DNA of 52,637 nt, taken from assembly GCA_944320775.1 (NCBI GenBank), contig CALUIV010000019.1:1-52637 (forward strand). Direction: 5' to 3'. The DNA comes from an uncultured Paraprevotella sp. (GTDB taxonomy: Bacteria > Bacteroidota > Bacteroidia > Bacteroidales > Bacteroidaceae). Positions 27,088-36,517 of this stretch are shown one piece after another. The notes beneath the pieces were generated by a model. It searched no databases, was not told where the DNA came from, and saw only the letters and a program-made list of their open reading frames with translations. A program made the position numbers and the translations under genes. Numbering within the stretch: the first letter of the stretch is position 1; every line of letters begins with the position of its first letter.

Positions 27088-28083
27088 ATGGAGAATTGCG
27101 GAACCATAGCCATTATGGGAGGAGGTAGCTGGGCTACTGCCATTGCCAAAATGATGCTGGAGCGAAATGACTCCATATATTGGTATATGCGACGGGATGA
27201 CCGAATCGAGGAATTCCGTCGCCTAGGCCATAATCCGGCCTATCTGACCAGCGTTCACTTCGATGTAGACCGCATCAAATTTTCTTCAGATATCAATAAA
27301 GTGGTAGAGAATTCGGATACATTAGTATTTGTAACTCCATCTCCTTATTTGAAGAGCCACTTGAAGAAGCTGAAGACAAAACTCCGGGATAAATTTATCG
27401 TAACGGCAATCAAAGGAATCGTTCCAGACGAAAATCTAATTTGCTCGGAATATTTTCATCAAGTGTATAATGTTCCTGATGAAAATCTGGCCGTACTTGG
27501 CGGACCAAGTCATGCAGAAGAAGTCGCTTTAGGACGACTGACCTATCTCACAGTAGGTTGTGCTGATACAGAAAAAGCCCAATGCTTTGCCGATATGATG
27601 GCCAGTGAATATGTAAAAACGAAAATCAGCGAAGATGTTATCGGAATAGAATACGCCTCTGTTCTCAAGAACGTATATTCCATTGCCGCCGGTATCTGTA
27701 ACGGATTGAAATATGGCGATAACTTCCAATCGGTACTGATGTCGAACGCCGCACAGGAAATGGACCGTTTCCTGAAAACAGTACATCCTATAGAACGGAA
27801 TATCATTGACTCGGTTTATCTGGGCGACCTGCTTGTAACAGGTTATTCCAACTTCAGCAGAAACCGAGTATTCGGAACCATGATCGGAAAAGGATACAGC
27901 GTAAAAAGCGCCCAGATCGAAATGGAAATGATTGCAGAAGGATTCTACGGAACCAAATGCATGAAAGACATTAACAAGCACTATCATGTTAACATGCCGA
28001 TTTTGGATGCCGTCTATAATATTTTATATGAAAGAATATCCCCGAGTATTGAAATCAAACTGCTTACAGATTCATTCCGATAA
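27088..28083 (+). CDS. gpsA: Glycerol-3-phosphate dehydrogenase [NAD(P)+]
   Basis: The 331-residue protein has the Rossmann loop IMGGGSWATAIAKMM (GGGSWATA) near residue 10, AVLGGPSHAEE, GIEYASVLKNVYSIAAG with the catalytic lysine, and GDLLVTGYSNFSRNR. It makes sn-glycerol 3-phosphate from dihydroxyacetone phosphate for phospholipid synthesis. It lies between lysS and pgi with short gaps. Confidence 0.95.
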   Translation: MENCGTIAIMGGGSWATAIAKMMLERNDSIYWYMRRDDRIEEFRRLGHNPAYLTSVHFDVDRIKFSSDINKVVENSDTLVFVTPSPYLKSHLKKLKTKLRDKFIVTAIKGIVPDENLICSEYFHQVYNVPDENLAVLGGPSHAEEVALGRLTYLTVGCADTEKAQCFADMMASEYVKTKISEDVIGIEYASVLKNVYSIAAGICNGLKYGDNFQSVLMSNAAQEMDRFLKTVHPIERNIIDSVYLGDLLVTGYSNFSRNRVFGTMIGKGYSVKSAQIEMEMIAEGFYGTKCMKDINKHYHVNMPILDAVYNILYERISPSIEIKLLTDSFR

Positions 28084-28127
28084 ACACAAAACAGATTTTA
28101 TTCTAACAGATTAAAAAACTAGAAAAA

Positions 28128-29477
28128 ATGAAGAACATTCAATTAGACATTACAAAAGCTGCCCAGTTTCTGAGCGCTGATGCCATTGCTGCATTTGAAC
28201 CGAAAGTTATGGCTGCACAGGAAGCTTTGGAAAAAGGCACCTGTCCGGGTAATGATTTCTTGGGATGGTTACACCTCCCCTCTTCAATCACCAAAGAATT
28301 TATTGCCGAACTGAACGCAACAGCTCAGGTAATCCGTGAAAACTGCGAAGTAGTTGTCGTAGCAGGTATCGGAGGCAGTTATCTGGGTGCTCGCGCCGTA
28401 ATTGAGGCATTGGGCAACAGTTTTGAATGGCTTGTCAATGACGGTAAGAATCCGGTTATCCTTTTTGCCGGAAATAATATAGGAGAAGACTATTTGGCAG
28501 AACTTTGCGCTTATTTGAAAAACAAGAAGTTCGGTGTCATCAATATTTCCAAGAGTGGTACAACGACAGAAACAGCACTCGCATTCCGTCTGCTTAAGAA
28601 ACAATGTGAAGATCAGCGCGGTAAAGAAGAAGCAAAGAAAGTAATTGTTGCTGTGACAGATGCCAAGAAAGGTGCAGCCCGTACTACTGCTGACAAGGAA
28701 GGTTACAAGAGCTTTATCATTCCCGATAATGTTGGCGGACGTTTCTCTGTGCTGACTCCAGTAGGATTGCTTCCTATTGCTATTGCAGGCTATAACATCG
28801 AACAATTGGTTGCCGGTGCTGCAGATATGGAAAAAGCGACAAGCGTTGATGTTCCATTTGCAGAAAACCCATCTGCCATTTATGCGGCTTGCCGTAATGC
28901 ACTTTATCAGAATGGTAAAAAAATCGAGATTCTGGTAAACTACCAGCCTAAATTACATTACATGAACGAATGGTGGAAACAGCTTTACGGAGAATCTGAA
29001 GGTAAAGACGGAAAGGGTATTTTCCCTGCAGCTGTAGATTTTACAACTGATCTCCACTCTATGGGACAATGGATTCAGGAAGGCGAACGTACCATTTTCG
29101 AAACCGTTATCAGCATAGAACAATCTAACCATACCCTCCTCTTCCCTAGCGATGAAGAGAATCTGGATGGACTGAACTTCCTGGCCGGAAAACGGATTGA
29201 CGAAGTCAACAAGATGGCTGAACTTGGAACTCAGCTGGCTCATGTTGACGGTGGTGTGCCTAATATGCGCCTGATTGTACCGGTTCTGAACGAATACTAC
29301 CTGGGACAAATCATTTATTTCTTCGAAAAAGCTTGCGGTATCAGCGGTAATCTGCTCGAAGTAAACACTTTCAACCAGCCGGGTGTAGAAGCATACAAGA
29401 AAAATATGTTTGCCCTGCTTAACAAACCGGGATACGAGAAGGAAAGTGAAGCTATCCGGGCTAGACTGAATAAATAA
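28128..29477 (+). CDS. pgi: Glucose-6-phosphate isomerase
   Basis: At 449 residues this is the short bacterial form. Signatures are [19 protein letters not shown], the sugar-phosphate SIS loop [15 protein letters not shown], and [16 protein letters not shown]. It interconverts glucose 6-phosphate and fructose 6-phosphate. The HAD hydrolase gene starts 9 bases after its stop, so the two are likely co-transcribed. Confidence 0.97.
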   Translation: MKNIQLDITKAAQFLSADAIAAFEPKVMAAQEALEKGTCPGNDFLGWLHLPSSITKEFIAELNATAQVIRENCEVVVVAGIGGSYLGARAVIEALGNSFEWLVNDGKNPVILFAGNNIGEDYLAELCAYLKNKKFGVINISKSGTTTETALAFRLLKKQCEDQRGKEEAKKVIVAVTDAKKGAARTTADKEGYKSFIIPDNVGGRFSVLTPVGLLPIAIAGYNIEQLVAGAADMEKATSVDVPFAENPSAIYAACRNALYQNGKKIEILVNYQPKLHYMNEWWKQLYGESEGKDGKGIFPAAVDFTTDLHSMGQWIQEGERTIFETVISIEQSNHTLLFPSDEENLDGLNFLAGKRIDEVNKMAELGTQLAHVDGGVPNMRLIVPVLNEYYLGQIIYFFEKACGISGNLLEVNTFNQPGVEAYKKNMFALLNKPGYEKESEAIRARLNK

Positions 29478-29486
29478 CAAACAAAA

Positions 29487-30215
29487 ATGTTCGAAAAAGA
29501 AAAAGAACAATATTTAAAAGAACACGGCTTTGAGGAAATGCACCTCAAAGCCGTACTCTTTGATATGGATGGAGTCTTGTTCGACTCTATGCCAAATCAT
29601 GCTTATGCTTGGAGTCATTCCATGACCCAGTTTGGTCTAAAGATGACTCCTGAAGAAGCCTACATGCACGAAGGACGCACCGGAAATGGCACGATAAACA
29701 TTCTGACTCAAAGATATTGGGGACGAGATGCGACACCGGAAGAAATGGACGAAATTTATCGAGCAAAAGCGGATGTATTCAATCAATGTGCCGAACCGCC
29801 CCAAATGCCCGGAGCGGCTGATATACTAAACAAAGTAAAGAAGAGCGGATGTACTCCTGTGCTTGTAACCGGTTCCGGTCAATTATCTTTATTGGATCGG
29901 TTGAATAAAAACTTTCCGAACATTTTTACAAAAGATAAAATGGTAACCAGTTTCGACGTGAAATTCGGAAAACCAAATCCGGAACCTTATCTGATGGGCT
30001 TGGAAAAGGCACAAATACGTCCCTGGGAAGGTTTCGTTGTTGAGAATGCTCCATTAGGCGTGGAAGCTGGATCCAGAGCAAACATCTTTACGATTGCAGT
30101 CAATACCGGTCCATTGCCAGATCAAGTACTATGGGATGCCGGAGCAAATCTTCTATTTCCATCTGTTCAGGCTCTTTGCGATAACTGGGAAGAGCTATTA
30201 AAAACATTCAGTTAA
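29487..30215 (+). CDS. HAD-superfamily phosphatase, beta-phosphoglucomutase-like
   Basis: The 242-residue protein has HAD motif I in AVLFDMDGVLFDSM (nucleophile Asp near residue 25), a cap domain, motif II in VLVTGSGQ, the motif III lysine in FGKPNPEPYLMG, and motif IV in VVENAPLGVEAG. The ENAP variant replaces the more usual EDS/DS. It belongs to the subfamily that dephosphorylates sugar phosphates. The position directly after pgi suggests a hexose-phosphate substrate, but this is an inference. Transcription probably ends at the hairpin at 30371. Confidence 0.9.
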   Translation: MFEKEKEQYLKEHGFEEMHLKAVLFDMDGVLFDSMPNHAYAWSHSMTQFGLKMTPEEAYMHEGRTGNGTINILTQRYWGRDATPEEMDEIYRAKADVFNQCAEPPQMPGAADILNKVKKSGCTPVLVTGSGQLSLLDRLNKNFPNIFTKDKMVTSFDVKFGKPNPEPYLMGLEKAQIRPWEGFVVENAPLGVEAGSRANIFTIAVNTGPLPDQVLWDAGANLLFPSVQALCDNWEELLKTFS

Positions 30216-30370
30216 CGATCATCTCCCCAAAAAGATTTAACCAAAACCATCAAAAGTGCAAATAAAAATCTGTTGTTCGTGCTTGAATATTTTTGGGCAA
30301 GAACAACAGTATTTTTATCTTATAACATAGTCCTGCCAATCAGACGAAGAACATCCAATTTTCAACTTTA

Positions 30371-30410
30371 CAGAAAGAGCCTGTTCGTTGTTACGAACAG
30401 GCTCTTTCTG
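30371..30410. terminator. Perfect 18-bp terminator hairpin
   Basis: CAGAAAGAGCCTGTTCGT pairs with ACGAACAGGCTCTTTCTG around a TGTT loop. It lies between the convergent HAD gene and the DUF4488 gene and can serve both. Confidence 0.85.
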
Positions 30411-30434
30411 TATTACTATAATTTCAAACCAGCA

Positions 30435-30884
30435 TTATTCACGATCCGGCATAACAACCCGTTCCCAAACTTCCTGGCAATTAAGTACTTCCCCCTTATT
30501 ATCAACTATTTGGAAAGTAATCATTAACACATTCTCATCTAAAAACTCATACGTCATCTCATTGTCACGACCATCCATTGCAGAAGAAACCAGCAACTTT
30601 CCAATATGCTCCACATAAGAAGTATCAGATTTGAGATCATAACTTCCTTCCATAGTCAAAAAGACTTCGCCTTTCGGTGATATCATCAAATTTGTAAGAG
30701 ACCCTTTCGGACTAAAGACCTTCAGATATGGCACACGTTCCATTTTCGGTGAAGTTCCAAATCCTATATCTGTCATATTGCATAATTGCCATACACCTAC
30801 AAGCTTATTTTCTTTCATCGCATTTTGAGCGGAAAGCGTTGTTAGTCCAAAGAAGAGAGACAACAACAAAAATAACTTCTTCAT
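30435..30884 (-). CDS. DUF4488 lipocalin-like exported protein
   Basis: The ~149-residue protein opens with a signal peptide (MKKLFLLLSLFFGLTTLSAQ) that ends at an alanine-glutamine cleavage-like site. The mature part has LVGVWQLCNM, FSPKGSLTNLM and MEGSYDLKSDTSYVEHI, typical of DUF4488 / lipocalin-like Bacteroidetes proteins with a LxGxW start. Periplasmic or surface location is likely; ligand unknown. An ATG one codon upstream (30887) is equally possible. Confidence 0.8.
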   Translation of the reverse strand: MKKLFLLLSLFFGLTTLSAQNAMKENKLVGVWQLCNMTDIGFGTSPKMERVPYLKVFSPKGSLTNLMISPKGEVFLTMEGSYDLKSDTSYVEHIGKLLVSSAMDGRDNEMTYEFLDENVLMITFQIVDNKGEVLNCQEVWERVVMPDRE

Positions 30885-31058
30885 CATATACTTTCTAGTT
30901 TATAAGGTTAGTAATTGGTTATCGCACGAAATTTACAAAAAAAATAATTATGAAGCTAATTTTTATAATAAAATATGAAGGAAAAAAACAAAATATTTGC
31001 TGTATAAAAAATCAAAAATGAAAAAGCAAAAACAAAACAACAAAAAGTAGAAATGAGA

Positions 31059-31089
31059 TTGTATGAATGGATATTCTTCATTATATTTG
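31059..31089 (+). promoter_or_regulatory. Promoter of the YrpB-like gene
   Basis: TTG (31059-31061), a 20-base spacer and TATATTTG (31082-31089) match the Bacteroidetes consensus, 39 bases before ATG 31129. Confidence 0.65.
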
Positions 31090-31128
31090 TATTTGGTCAT
31101 CATCGTATCCTAAATAAAAACTAAAGAT

Positions 31129-32076
31129 ATGCAAAATAGAATTTGTTCCCTTTTCAACATTGACTATCCAATCATATCCGGAGGCATGGTATGGTGCAGT
31201 GGATGGCGTTTGGCTTCCACCGTTAGCAATGCCGGAGGTCTGGGATTAATTGGGGCAGGTTCCATGCACCCGGAAACCTTGCATGAACACATTGTTAAAT
31301 GTAAAAAAGCAACAAACAAGCCTTTCGGCGTAAACATACCCTTACTTTATCCGGAAATTGAAAAAGTAATCCCAATCATTCTAGAAGAGAAAGTGCCAAT
31401 TGTTTTTACGTCTGCAGGAAATCCAAAAACCTGGACACCACTGCTACAGGCGCATGGAATAAAAGTAGCTCATGTAGTGAGCAGTTCAAAATTTGCCCGA
31501 AAATGCGAAGAAGCAGGAGTTGACGCAATTGTAGCAGAAGGTTTTGAAGCTGGCGGACATAACGGACGAGAAGAGACCACTACATTATGTCTGCTTCCGG
31601 CTGTTCGACAAGCTACGTCATTACCATTAATTGCAGCCGGTGGTATCGGAACAGGAGCTGCTATGGCTGCCGTTATGGCACTTGGTGCAGAAGGAGTACA
31701 AATTGGAACCAGATTTGCACTCACTGAAGAAAGTTCTGCACACCCAAACTTCAAGAATCTTTGTTTGAACCTGAACGAAGGTGATACACAACTGGTCCTT
31801 AAAAAATTAGCACCGACCCGTCTGGCCAAAAGTAACTTTCTGAATAAGATACGCTCTGCAGAAGACGCAGGAGCATCAGCAGACCAATTAAAAGAAATAT
31901 TAGGAAAAGGCAGAGCAAAAAAGGGAATTTTTGAAGGAGACCTGCAAGAAGGCGAAATGGAAATCGGACAAATAGCGGCTCTCTTTCACGAATCACAATC
32001 TGCGACAGAAATCATACAGGAAATTATTACGGATTACAGAAATACGGTAATAACATTAAAACAGGATCTTTTCTAA
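31129..32076 (+). CDS. FMN-dependent nitronate monooxygenase / YrpB-FabK-like oxidoreductase
   Basis: The 315-residue TIM-barrel flavoprotein starts MQNRICSLFNIDYPIISGGM and has GVNIPLLYP, VAEGFEAGGHNGRE (the His used by nitronate monooxygenases) and LIAAGGIGTGAAM plus GAEGVQIGTRFALTEES for FMN phosphate binding. Members either oxidise alkyl nitronates or, like FabK, reduce enoyl-ACP; sequence alone does not separate them here. It is a single-gene unit with its own promoter and a following hairpin. Confidence 0.85.
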   Translation: MQNRICSLFNIDYPIISGGMVWCSGWRLASTVSNAGGLGLIGAGSMHPETLHEHIVKCKKATNKPFGVNIPLLYPEIEKVIPIILEEKVPIVFTSAGNPKTWTPLLQAHGIKVAHVVSSSKFARKCEEAGVDAIVAEGFEAGGHNGREETTTLCLLPAVRQATSLPLIAAGGIGTGAAMAAVMALGAEGVQIGTRFALTEESSAHPNFKNLCLNLNEGDTQLVLKKLAPTRLAKSNFLNKIRSAEDAGASADQLKEILGKGRAKKGIFEGDLQEGEMEIGQIAALFHESQSATEIIQEIITDYRNTVITLKQDLF

Positions 32077-32125
32077 AAAGCCTGTTTTAACAACATGACA
32101 AATCTTCTGAAAGGAATATTGAAAA

Positions 32126-32149
32126 GTCAGGGAACAAATGCACCCTGAC
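32126..32149. terminator. Terminator hairpin between convergent genes
   Basis: GTCAGGG and CCCTGAC flank an 10-base loop, with CTTATTGTTTTT after it on the plus strand and TTTTC on the minus strand. It serves the YrpB-like gene and possibly tilS. Confidence 0.7.
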
Positions 32150-32162
32150 CTTATTGTTTTTA

Positions 32163-33506
32163 TCAAAAACCGACAATCTTTATTTCTACGACTCGCTGCG
32201 TTTGATTGTCAATCGCAAAACGCCGGTCAGAACGTTCACCGATCACCCATACAATAGAATCGCCACAAGTCAATACGAACTGATTTTCCTTTTGAAATCT
32301 GTTCTTTTTGCAATCAGTCAGAAAATCACTAACCAGTTTCGAGCCTTTCATACCATATGGACAGAAACGATCACCTTGTTCACAGCGTCGAACACGCAGA
32401 GGCTCTTTAATCTTATCTGCGTCCAGACATAAATAGGACTTATCTTTTTGAATGACATAAGAATCAGCCCGAAACAGACCAATCTGCAATACCAAATCGT
32501 CTGTTATAGTAACCAGCCCCGGCTTTACAGGTAATTCTTCAACCGAGATTGGTGTTAAAATTTGATTCTTCTGTCGGAATATCAAATAATCCCTGTCATA
32601 CAATAGAACCCATTCCTGACTCTCAAATATCTTTCCAGTAGCATCCGGATCAAGTTCATATACAGACCTAACCTGAGCTGCATTGAATCCTTTTGGAGCA
32701 AGTATCTCATAAAGAACAGTCTCAGCCCCAGACTCCTCTCTTAAAGCTCGTAACGACAGTTTGTCCCCATGGAACACCCTGGCAACAGCTTCTTCGACAG
32801 CACGACGATAAAGAACTTCAGTATCTGACATTCGCTGCGCCAATTCATGTAATGTCTGCTTGACAACAGGGTTTATCTGCTGCAAAAGTGGAAGCACATC
32901 CAAACGAATTTTATTCCGGGTCGCATCACGTTCCCAATTTGTACTGTCTGTCACATATCCCTGTCCCAACTCAGCCAGATAACTTTCTATTTCTCCACGC
33001 GACAAATCCAACAGAGGACGAACCACGTCATCATTCTTGTATCTCATACCGCAAAGTCCTCGAATGCCGGTTCCACGAATTAAATTCAGCAAAACGGTCT
33101 CTGCATTATCGTCGCGATGGTGAGCAACAACAATGGCAGATGCATTTCGCTCAGTCAACAACGCACGGAACCACTGGTAACGTAAGTCTCGTGCCGCCAT
33201 TTCTATACTAACATGATGATTTGAAGCATAAGTCCGAGTCTGAAAATGACGGACGTGCAACAATATGTTTTGCTTCTTACAAAAATCACGCACAAAAATT
33301 TCGTCACGATCAGATTCTGTTCCCCGAAGTTCGAAATTACAATGCACAGCCTCTAACTGGTATCCTAATGCCTTGAGACAACAAACTAAAGCAATAGAAT
33401 CTGCTCCACCGCTTAATCCGACGAGATAACGTTTCCCATATAACAAAAGCTGATGCTGATCTATCGTTTGCGCAACACGCTGTTCAAAGATTCCTTTCCT
33501 TTTCAT
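32163..33506 (-). CDS. tilS: tRNA(Ile)-lysidine synthase
   Basis: The 447-residue protein is an N-type ATP pyrophosphatase with the PP-loop LVGLSGGADSIALV, VVAHHRDDNAETVLLNLIRG and GLCGMRYKNDDVVRPLLDLS, plus the C-terminal substrate-binding domain (RRCEQGDRFCPYGMKGSKLV). It adds lysine to C34 of the CAU-anticodon tRNA-Ile so that it reads AUA. A TATCTTTG -7 box ends 4 bases before the ATG, implying a nearly leaderless mRNA. Confidence 0.95.
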   Translation of the reverse strand: MKRKGIFEQRVAQTIDQHQLLLYGKRYLVGLSGGADSIALVCCLKALGYQLEAVHCNFELRGTESDRDEIFVRDFCKKQNILLHVRHFQTRTYASNHHVSIEMAARDLRYQWFRALLTERNASAIVVAHHRDDNAETVLLNLIRGTGIRGLCGMRYKNDDVVRPLLDLSRGEIESYLAELGQGYVTDSTNWERDATRNKIRLDVLPLLQQINPVVKQTLHELAQRMSDTEVLYRRAVEEAVARVFHGDKLSLRALREESGAETVLYEILAPKGFNAAQVRSVYELDPDATGKIFESQEWVLLYDRDYLIFRQKNQILTPISVEELPVKPGLVTITDDLVLQIGLFRADSYVIQKDKSYLCLDADKIKEPLRVRRCEQGDRFCPYGMKGSKLVSDFLTDCKKNRFQKENQFVLTCGDSIVWVIGERSDRRFAIDNQTQRVVEIKIVGF

Positions 33507-33510
33507 AACA

Positions 33511-33518
33511 CAAAGATA
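33511..33518 (-). promoter_or_regulatory. tilS -7 box immediately before the start codon
   Basis: Minus-strand TATCTTTG lies 4 bases before the ATG (33504-33506). Transcription would begin at or within a few bases of the start codon. Confidence 0.5.
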
Positions 33519-33586
33519 AAAAAGATTTTGCGATAACTGCAGATAATCCTAAATTTGCCTATTAAAACAATCAAAACAATTAATAA

Positions 33587-33793
33587 ATGATCCAAGAAAT
33601 CCTTGTTGGGCTAATATTCCTGTTTATTGTGTTTCTGGCTGGTCGTAAATTATATCGGATAATTCGTTACCCAGAACAAAGTAATCCATGTGCTCATTGT
33701 TCTGCTTCATGTACTTTGCGCAATAATCCACAACGAACGAAGTGTAAAACCACCCAAGATGAAGAAAAAAGTAAATTGAAACAAGAAAAGTAG
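33587..33793 (+). CDS. FeoB-associated Cys-rich membrane protein
   Basis: The 68-residue protein has one N-terminal membrane helix (EILVGLIFLFIVFLAG), then a short basic linker and the Cys motif CAHCSASC with a further Cys in TKCK. This is the FeoB-associated Cys-rich protein type, thought to assist ferrous iron handling. No feoB lies nearby in this window. The C-terminus is rich in Lys and Glu. It is divergent from tilS. Confidence 0.8.
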   Translation: MIQEILVGLIFLFIVFLAGRKLYRIIRYPEQSNPCAHCSASCTLRNNPQRTKCKTTQDEEKSKLKQEK

Positions 33794-33851
33794 CATAAAA
33801 CATTTGTGTATTAAAAAAATTATTGTACCTTTGCAAACGCAAACGAGAAAC

Positions 33852-33922
33852 GGTGCCCTGACCGAGAGGCTAGGTAGCGGTCTGCAAAACCGTCCACAGC
33901 AGTTCGAATCTGCTGGGCACCT
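33852..33922 (+). tRNA. tRNA-Cys (GCA), first copy
   Basis: Acceptor stem GGTGCCC/GGGCACC with discriminator T, anticodon loop CTGCAAA giving anticodon GCA, and T arm AGCAG-TTCGAAT-CTGCT. Length 71 nt, no encoded CCA. Confidence 0.95.
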
Positions 33923-33940
33923 CTTCTCAAAAGCAATAAC

Positions 33941-34011
33941 GGTGCCCTGACCGAGAGGCTAGGTAGCGGTCTGCAAAACCGTCCACAGCAGTTCGAATCT
34001 GCTGGGCACCT
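33941..34011 (+). tRNA. tRNA-Cys (GCA), second copy
   Basis: Sequence identical to the copy at 33852-33922, with the same GCA anticodon and cloverleaf. Followed directly by a strong terminator. Confidence 0.95.
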
Positions 34012-34014
34012 CGA

Positions 34015-34050
34015 AGAAGCGGAATGAATTATTAAATTCATTCCGCTTCT
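34015..34050. terminator. Perfect 16-bp terminator after the tRNA pair
   Basis: AGAAGCGGAATGAATT pairs with AATTCATTCCGCTTCT around an ATTA loop, followed by TTCTTAT on the plus strand. Confidence 0.85.
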
Positions 34051-34189
34051 TTCTTATATCAGCACAAAAATTGGTATCAGCGGATATTGGATCAGGACTT
34101 TACACTAAAAACAAACAGACAACGAAGACGGCGAATAAAACGTCTAATCTGCATTGTCTGTTCAGCTATTCTTTAAGATATTTGGCTTC

Positions 34190-36403
34190 CTAATTCCGGG
34201 TCACTTGTTTTACTCCTTTGATCGTCTTGAGTTTTTTTATCAACAGATCCAGTTTTGCCGTATCATCAATCATTACCGTCAAATTACCGGCAAACAAACC
34301 ATCATGCGAATCAATACTGATATTGCGCAACGAGATTTTTTCCTCTTTACTGATAATAGAAGTAATGTTGTTGATAATACCCAAATCATCATTACCAATC
34401 ACTTTCAATCGAATGGAATACTGACTGCCGCGTTTACCTGCCCATCTGGCCTTGACTATACGGTAACCAAAACGTTTACGCATTTCTTCAGCATTAGGAC
34501 AATCACAACGATGAATCTTAATTCCTCCATTCACTGTAACAAAACCAAATACATCATCACCATAAATCGGCTGACAACATTTTGCCAAAGTAAAATCCAA
34601 ACCTTTTAGATTTTGGTCTATCACGAGTACATCATCATGGGCACGATTTTTCACATCCGGTTCCTGCACCATATTGTATGCTTCTGCGCTTGGAGCAGGC
34701 ACATGTTCCATTTGTCCATTCGTGAATTTCAGCATCTCTACATACATATCGATGACTTTATTCACATCCAAAGCCTCATCTGCTATACTCTTATAAAAAT
34801 CGGTCACGACCTTAAAGCCAAGCTTCTTGATCACATGCATCAAAGTAGGCTCATCGTATTCTATCTTTTTGTTTTTAAACTTACGTTCCAAAAGTTCCTT
34901 GGCAAATGCTCCCTGACGAGCCTGCATTTCCTTCAACGCCAGTCTGATTTTAGACTTCGCCTTACTCGTAAGCACGAATTTCAGCCAGTCCTGTTTCGGA
35001 GTCTGGTTTGCCGATGTCAGAATCTCCACCTGATCTCCACTCGTCAGCTGTTGTCTTACCTGAACATTCTTTCCATTAATCCGGGCTCCGATACAATGAT
35101 CACCCACATTCGTATGAATGGCATAGGCAAAATCAAGCACGGTAGCACCTTTCGGCAATTTAAAAAGATCCCCCTTTGGAGTAAAAACAAAGACCTCATC
35201 TTCATACAGATCCATCTTAAACTGATCCATCAGTTTAAGATCATCATTATTTTCCAATGCACTCCGAATACTGTTCAGCCATTCATCAACACCGGCTTCA
35301 CCGCCTTTTATTCCTTTATAACGCCAATGGGCAGCCAAACCACGCTCTGCAATTTCATCCATACGTTCTGTACGAATCTGCACTTCCACCCATTTCTGTT
35401 CCGGACCTAGTACGGTTATATGCAAACTTTCATACCCATTACTTTTCGGGATAGACAACCAGTCGCGCAAACGTTTTGGATTCGGCTGATACATATCCGT
35501 AACAATGGAATAAACCTGCCAACACTCCATTTTCTCCTTTGCCGGTTCCGAATCCAGGATAATACGGATGGCAAACAAATCATAGATTCCTTCCACGCCA
35601 CATTTCTGACGCTTCATTTTCTGCCAGATCGAATGAATACTTTTCGTACGCCCTTTCATGTGGAATTTCAATCCAGCAGCCTCCAACTTTTCCTGTATCG
35701 GCCGGATAAAGTTTGCGATATACGCATCACGCGCCTTTTTAGTTTCGTTCAGTTTGTCCTTAATCAGATAATAAGCGTCATGCTCCATATATTTCAGGGA
35801 CAAATCTTCCAGCTCACTTTTCAATTTATATAGTCCCAGTTTATGCGCCAGTGGTGCGTACAAATAAGCAGCCTCCTGTGCCACCTTCAATTGGGCTTCC
35901 TTATGTTCTGTATCCTTGATCTTGCGCATGATATACACTCTATTGGCAATCATGATCAAGATTACACGCATATCCTCTGCAAACGACAGCAACAGACTTC
36001 GAAAGTTTTCGCTCTCTATACTTGGATTTTTATCATACAATTCCTGAATCCGGTTCAACCCACGAATGATACCGGCCACATCTTCCCCAAAATCCGCATG
36101 AACTTGTTCAGGTGTACAATAGCCGCTTTTGACACAAGAATGCAACATAACTCCCAATATCGCCGCACGAGTCAATCCGATTTCCTCTGCAACAATCAAG
36201 GACGTCTCCATATCCGTTATCACCGGGTGCATCCCAAAAATATCTCGATGCAAGAAATCATTCTGACTGGCCTGAGTCAAATACTGTTTCAGCCGTGCAC
36301 AATCATTGGCACGAAGTGCATTCCCCGACAATCCCAATAAAGAACGATATAAATGCTTTAACTGTAACTTTTCAGCAGAACTAAATGAAAGATTCGTGTT
36401 CAT
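34190..36403 (-). CDS. RelA/SpoT homologue with degenerate hydrolase domain, (p)ppGpp synthetase
   Basis: The 737-residue protein has the full long-RSH order. The HD domain (about 50-190) is altered: LHDxxEDT reads H88-S-C-V-K-S, and the later DRLHNMR reads NRVYIMRK, so metal and substrate residues for ppGpp hydrolysis are lost. The synthetase domain (about 225-370) keeps YDLFAIRIIL, IPKSNGYESLHITVLGP, EVQIRTERMDEIAERG and AAHWRYKG. A TGS domain follows (VFVFTPKGDLFKLPKGATVL) and a C-terminal ACT domain (about 660-735). I infer a synthetase-only enzyme, similar in role to RelA, that needs a separate hydrolase elsewhere. Its -7 box is at 36421-36428. Confidence 0.93.
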   Translation of the reverse strand: MNTNLSFSSAEKLQLKHLYRSLLGLSGNALRANDCARLKQYLTQASQNDFLHRDIFGMHPVITDMETSLIVAEEIGLTRAAILGVMLHSCVKSGYCTPEQVHADFGEDVAGIIRGLNRIQELYDKNPSIESENFRSLLLSFAEDMRVILIMIANRVYIMRKIKDTEHKEAQLKVAQEAAYLYAPLAHKLGLYKLKSELEDLSLKYMEHDAYYLIKDKLNETKKARDAYIANFIRPIQEKLEAAGLKFHMKGRTKSIHSIWQKMKRQKCGVEGIYDLFAIRIILDSEPAKEKMECWQVYSIVTDMYQPNPKRLRDWLSIPKSNGYESLHITVLGPEQKWVEVQIRTERMDEIAERGLAAHWRYKGIKGGEAGVDEWLNSIRSALENNDDLKLMDQFKMDLYEDEVFVFTPKGDLFKLPKGATVLDFAYAIHTNVGDHCIGARINGKNVQVRQQLTSGDQVEILTSANQTPKQDWLKFVLTSKAKSKIRLALKEMQARQGAFAKELLERKFKNKKIEYDEPTLMHVIKKLGFKVVTDFYKSIADEALDVNKVIDMYVEMLKFTNGQMEHVPAPSAEAYNMVQEPDVKNRAHDDVLVIDQNLKGLDFTLAKCCQPIYGDDVFGFVTVNGGIKIHRCDCPNAEEMRKRFGYRIVKARWAGKRGSQYSIRLKVIGNDDLGIINNITSIISKEEKISLRNISIDSHDGLFAGNLTVMIDDTAKLDLLIKKLKTIKGVKQVTRN

Positions 36404-36420
36404 AGGCGTTCATTTTTCTT

Positions 36421-36428
36421 CAAAGTTA
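36421..36428 (-). promoter_or_regulatory. -7 box of the RelA/SpoT homologue
   Basis: Minus-strand TAACTTTG, 17 bases before ATG 36403. It is divergent from the TATATTTG box at 36471. Confidence 0.55.
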
Positions 36429-36470
36429 CATATTTTTTGGATTTAGCATACCAACTACACATTTTTTTCT

Positions 36471-36478
36471 TATATTTG
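36471..36478 (+). promoter_or_regulatory. -7 box of the DUF4301 gene
   Basis: TATATTTG lies upstream of ATG 36494 and ATG 36518 and inside the frame extension from TTG 36437, so that upstream start is not real. Confidence 0.55.
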
Positions 36479-36517
36479 AGCATTGATAATATTATGTTGA
36501 ACATTAATTATAATGCC

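Larger units (their letters stand above)
33849..34012 (+). repeat. 75-bp tandem duplication containing the tRNA-Cys gene
   Basis: Bases 33849-33923 and 33938-34012 are identical (75 of 75), separated by 14 bases, period 89. The repeat covers the whole tRNA plus three bases before and one after. Confidence 0.9.

Noticed and set aside
34190-36340. Several plus-strand frames of 130-265 codons opposite the RelA/SpoT homologue
   Set aside because: They are shadows of a well-supported minus-strand gene and show no family motifs.
36437-36517. TTG start for the DUF4301 gene at 36437
   Set aside because: The TATATTTG promoter at 36471-36478 lies inside this extension.
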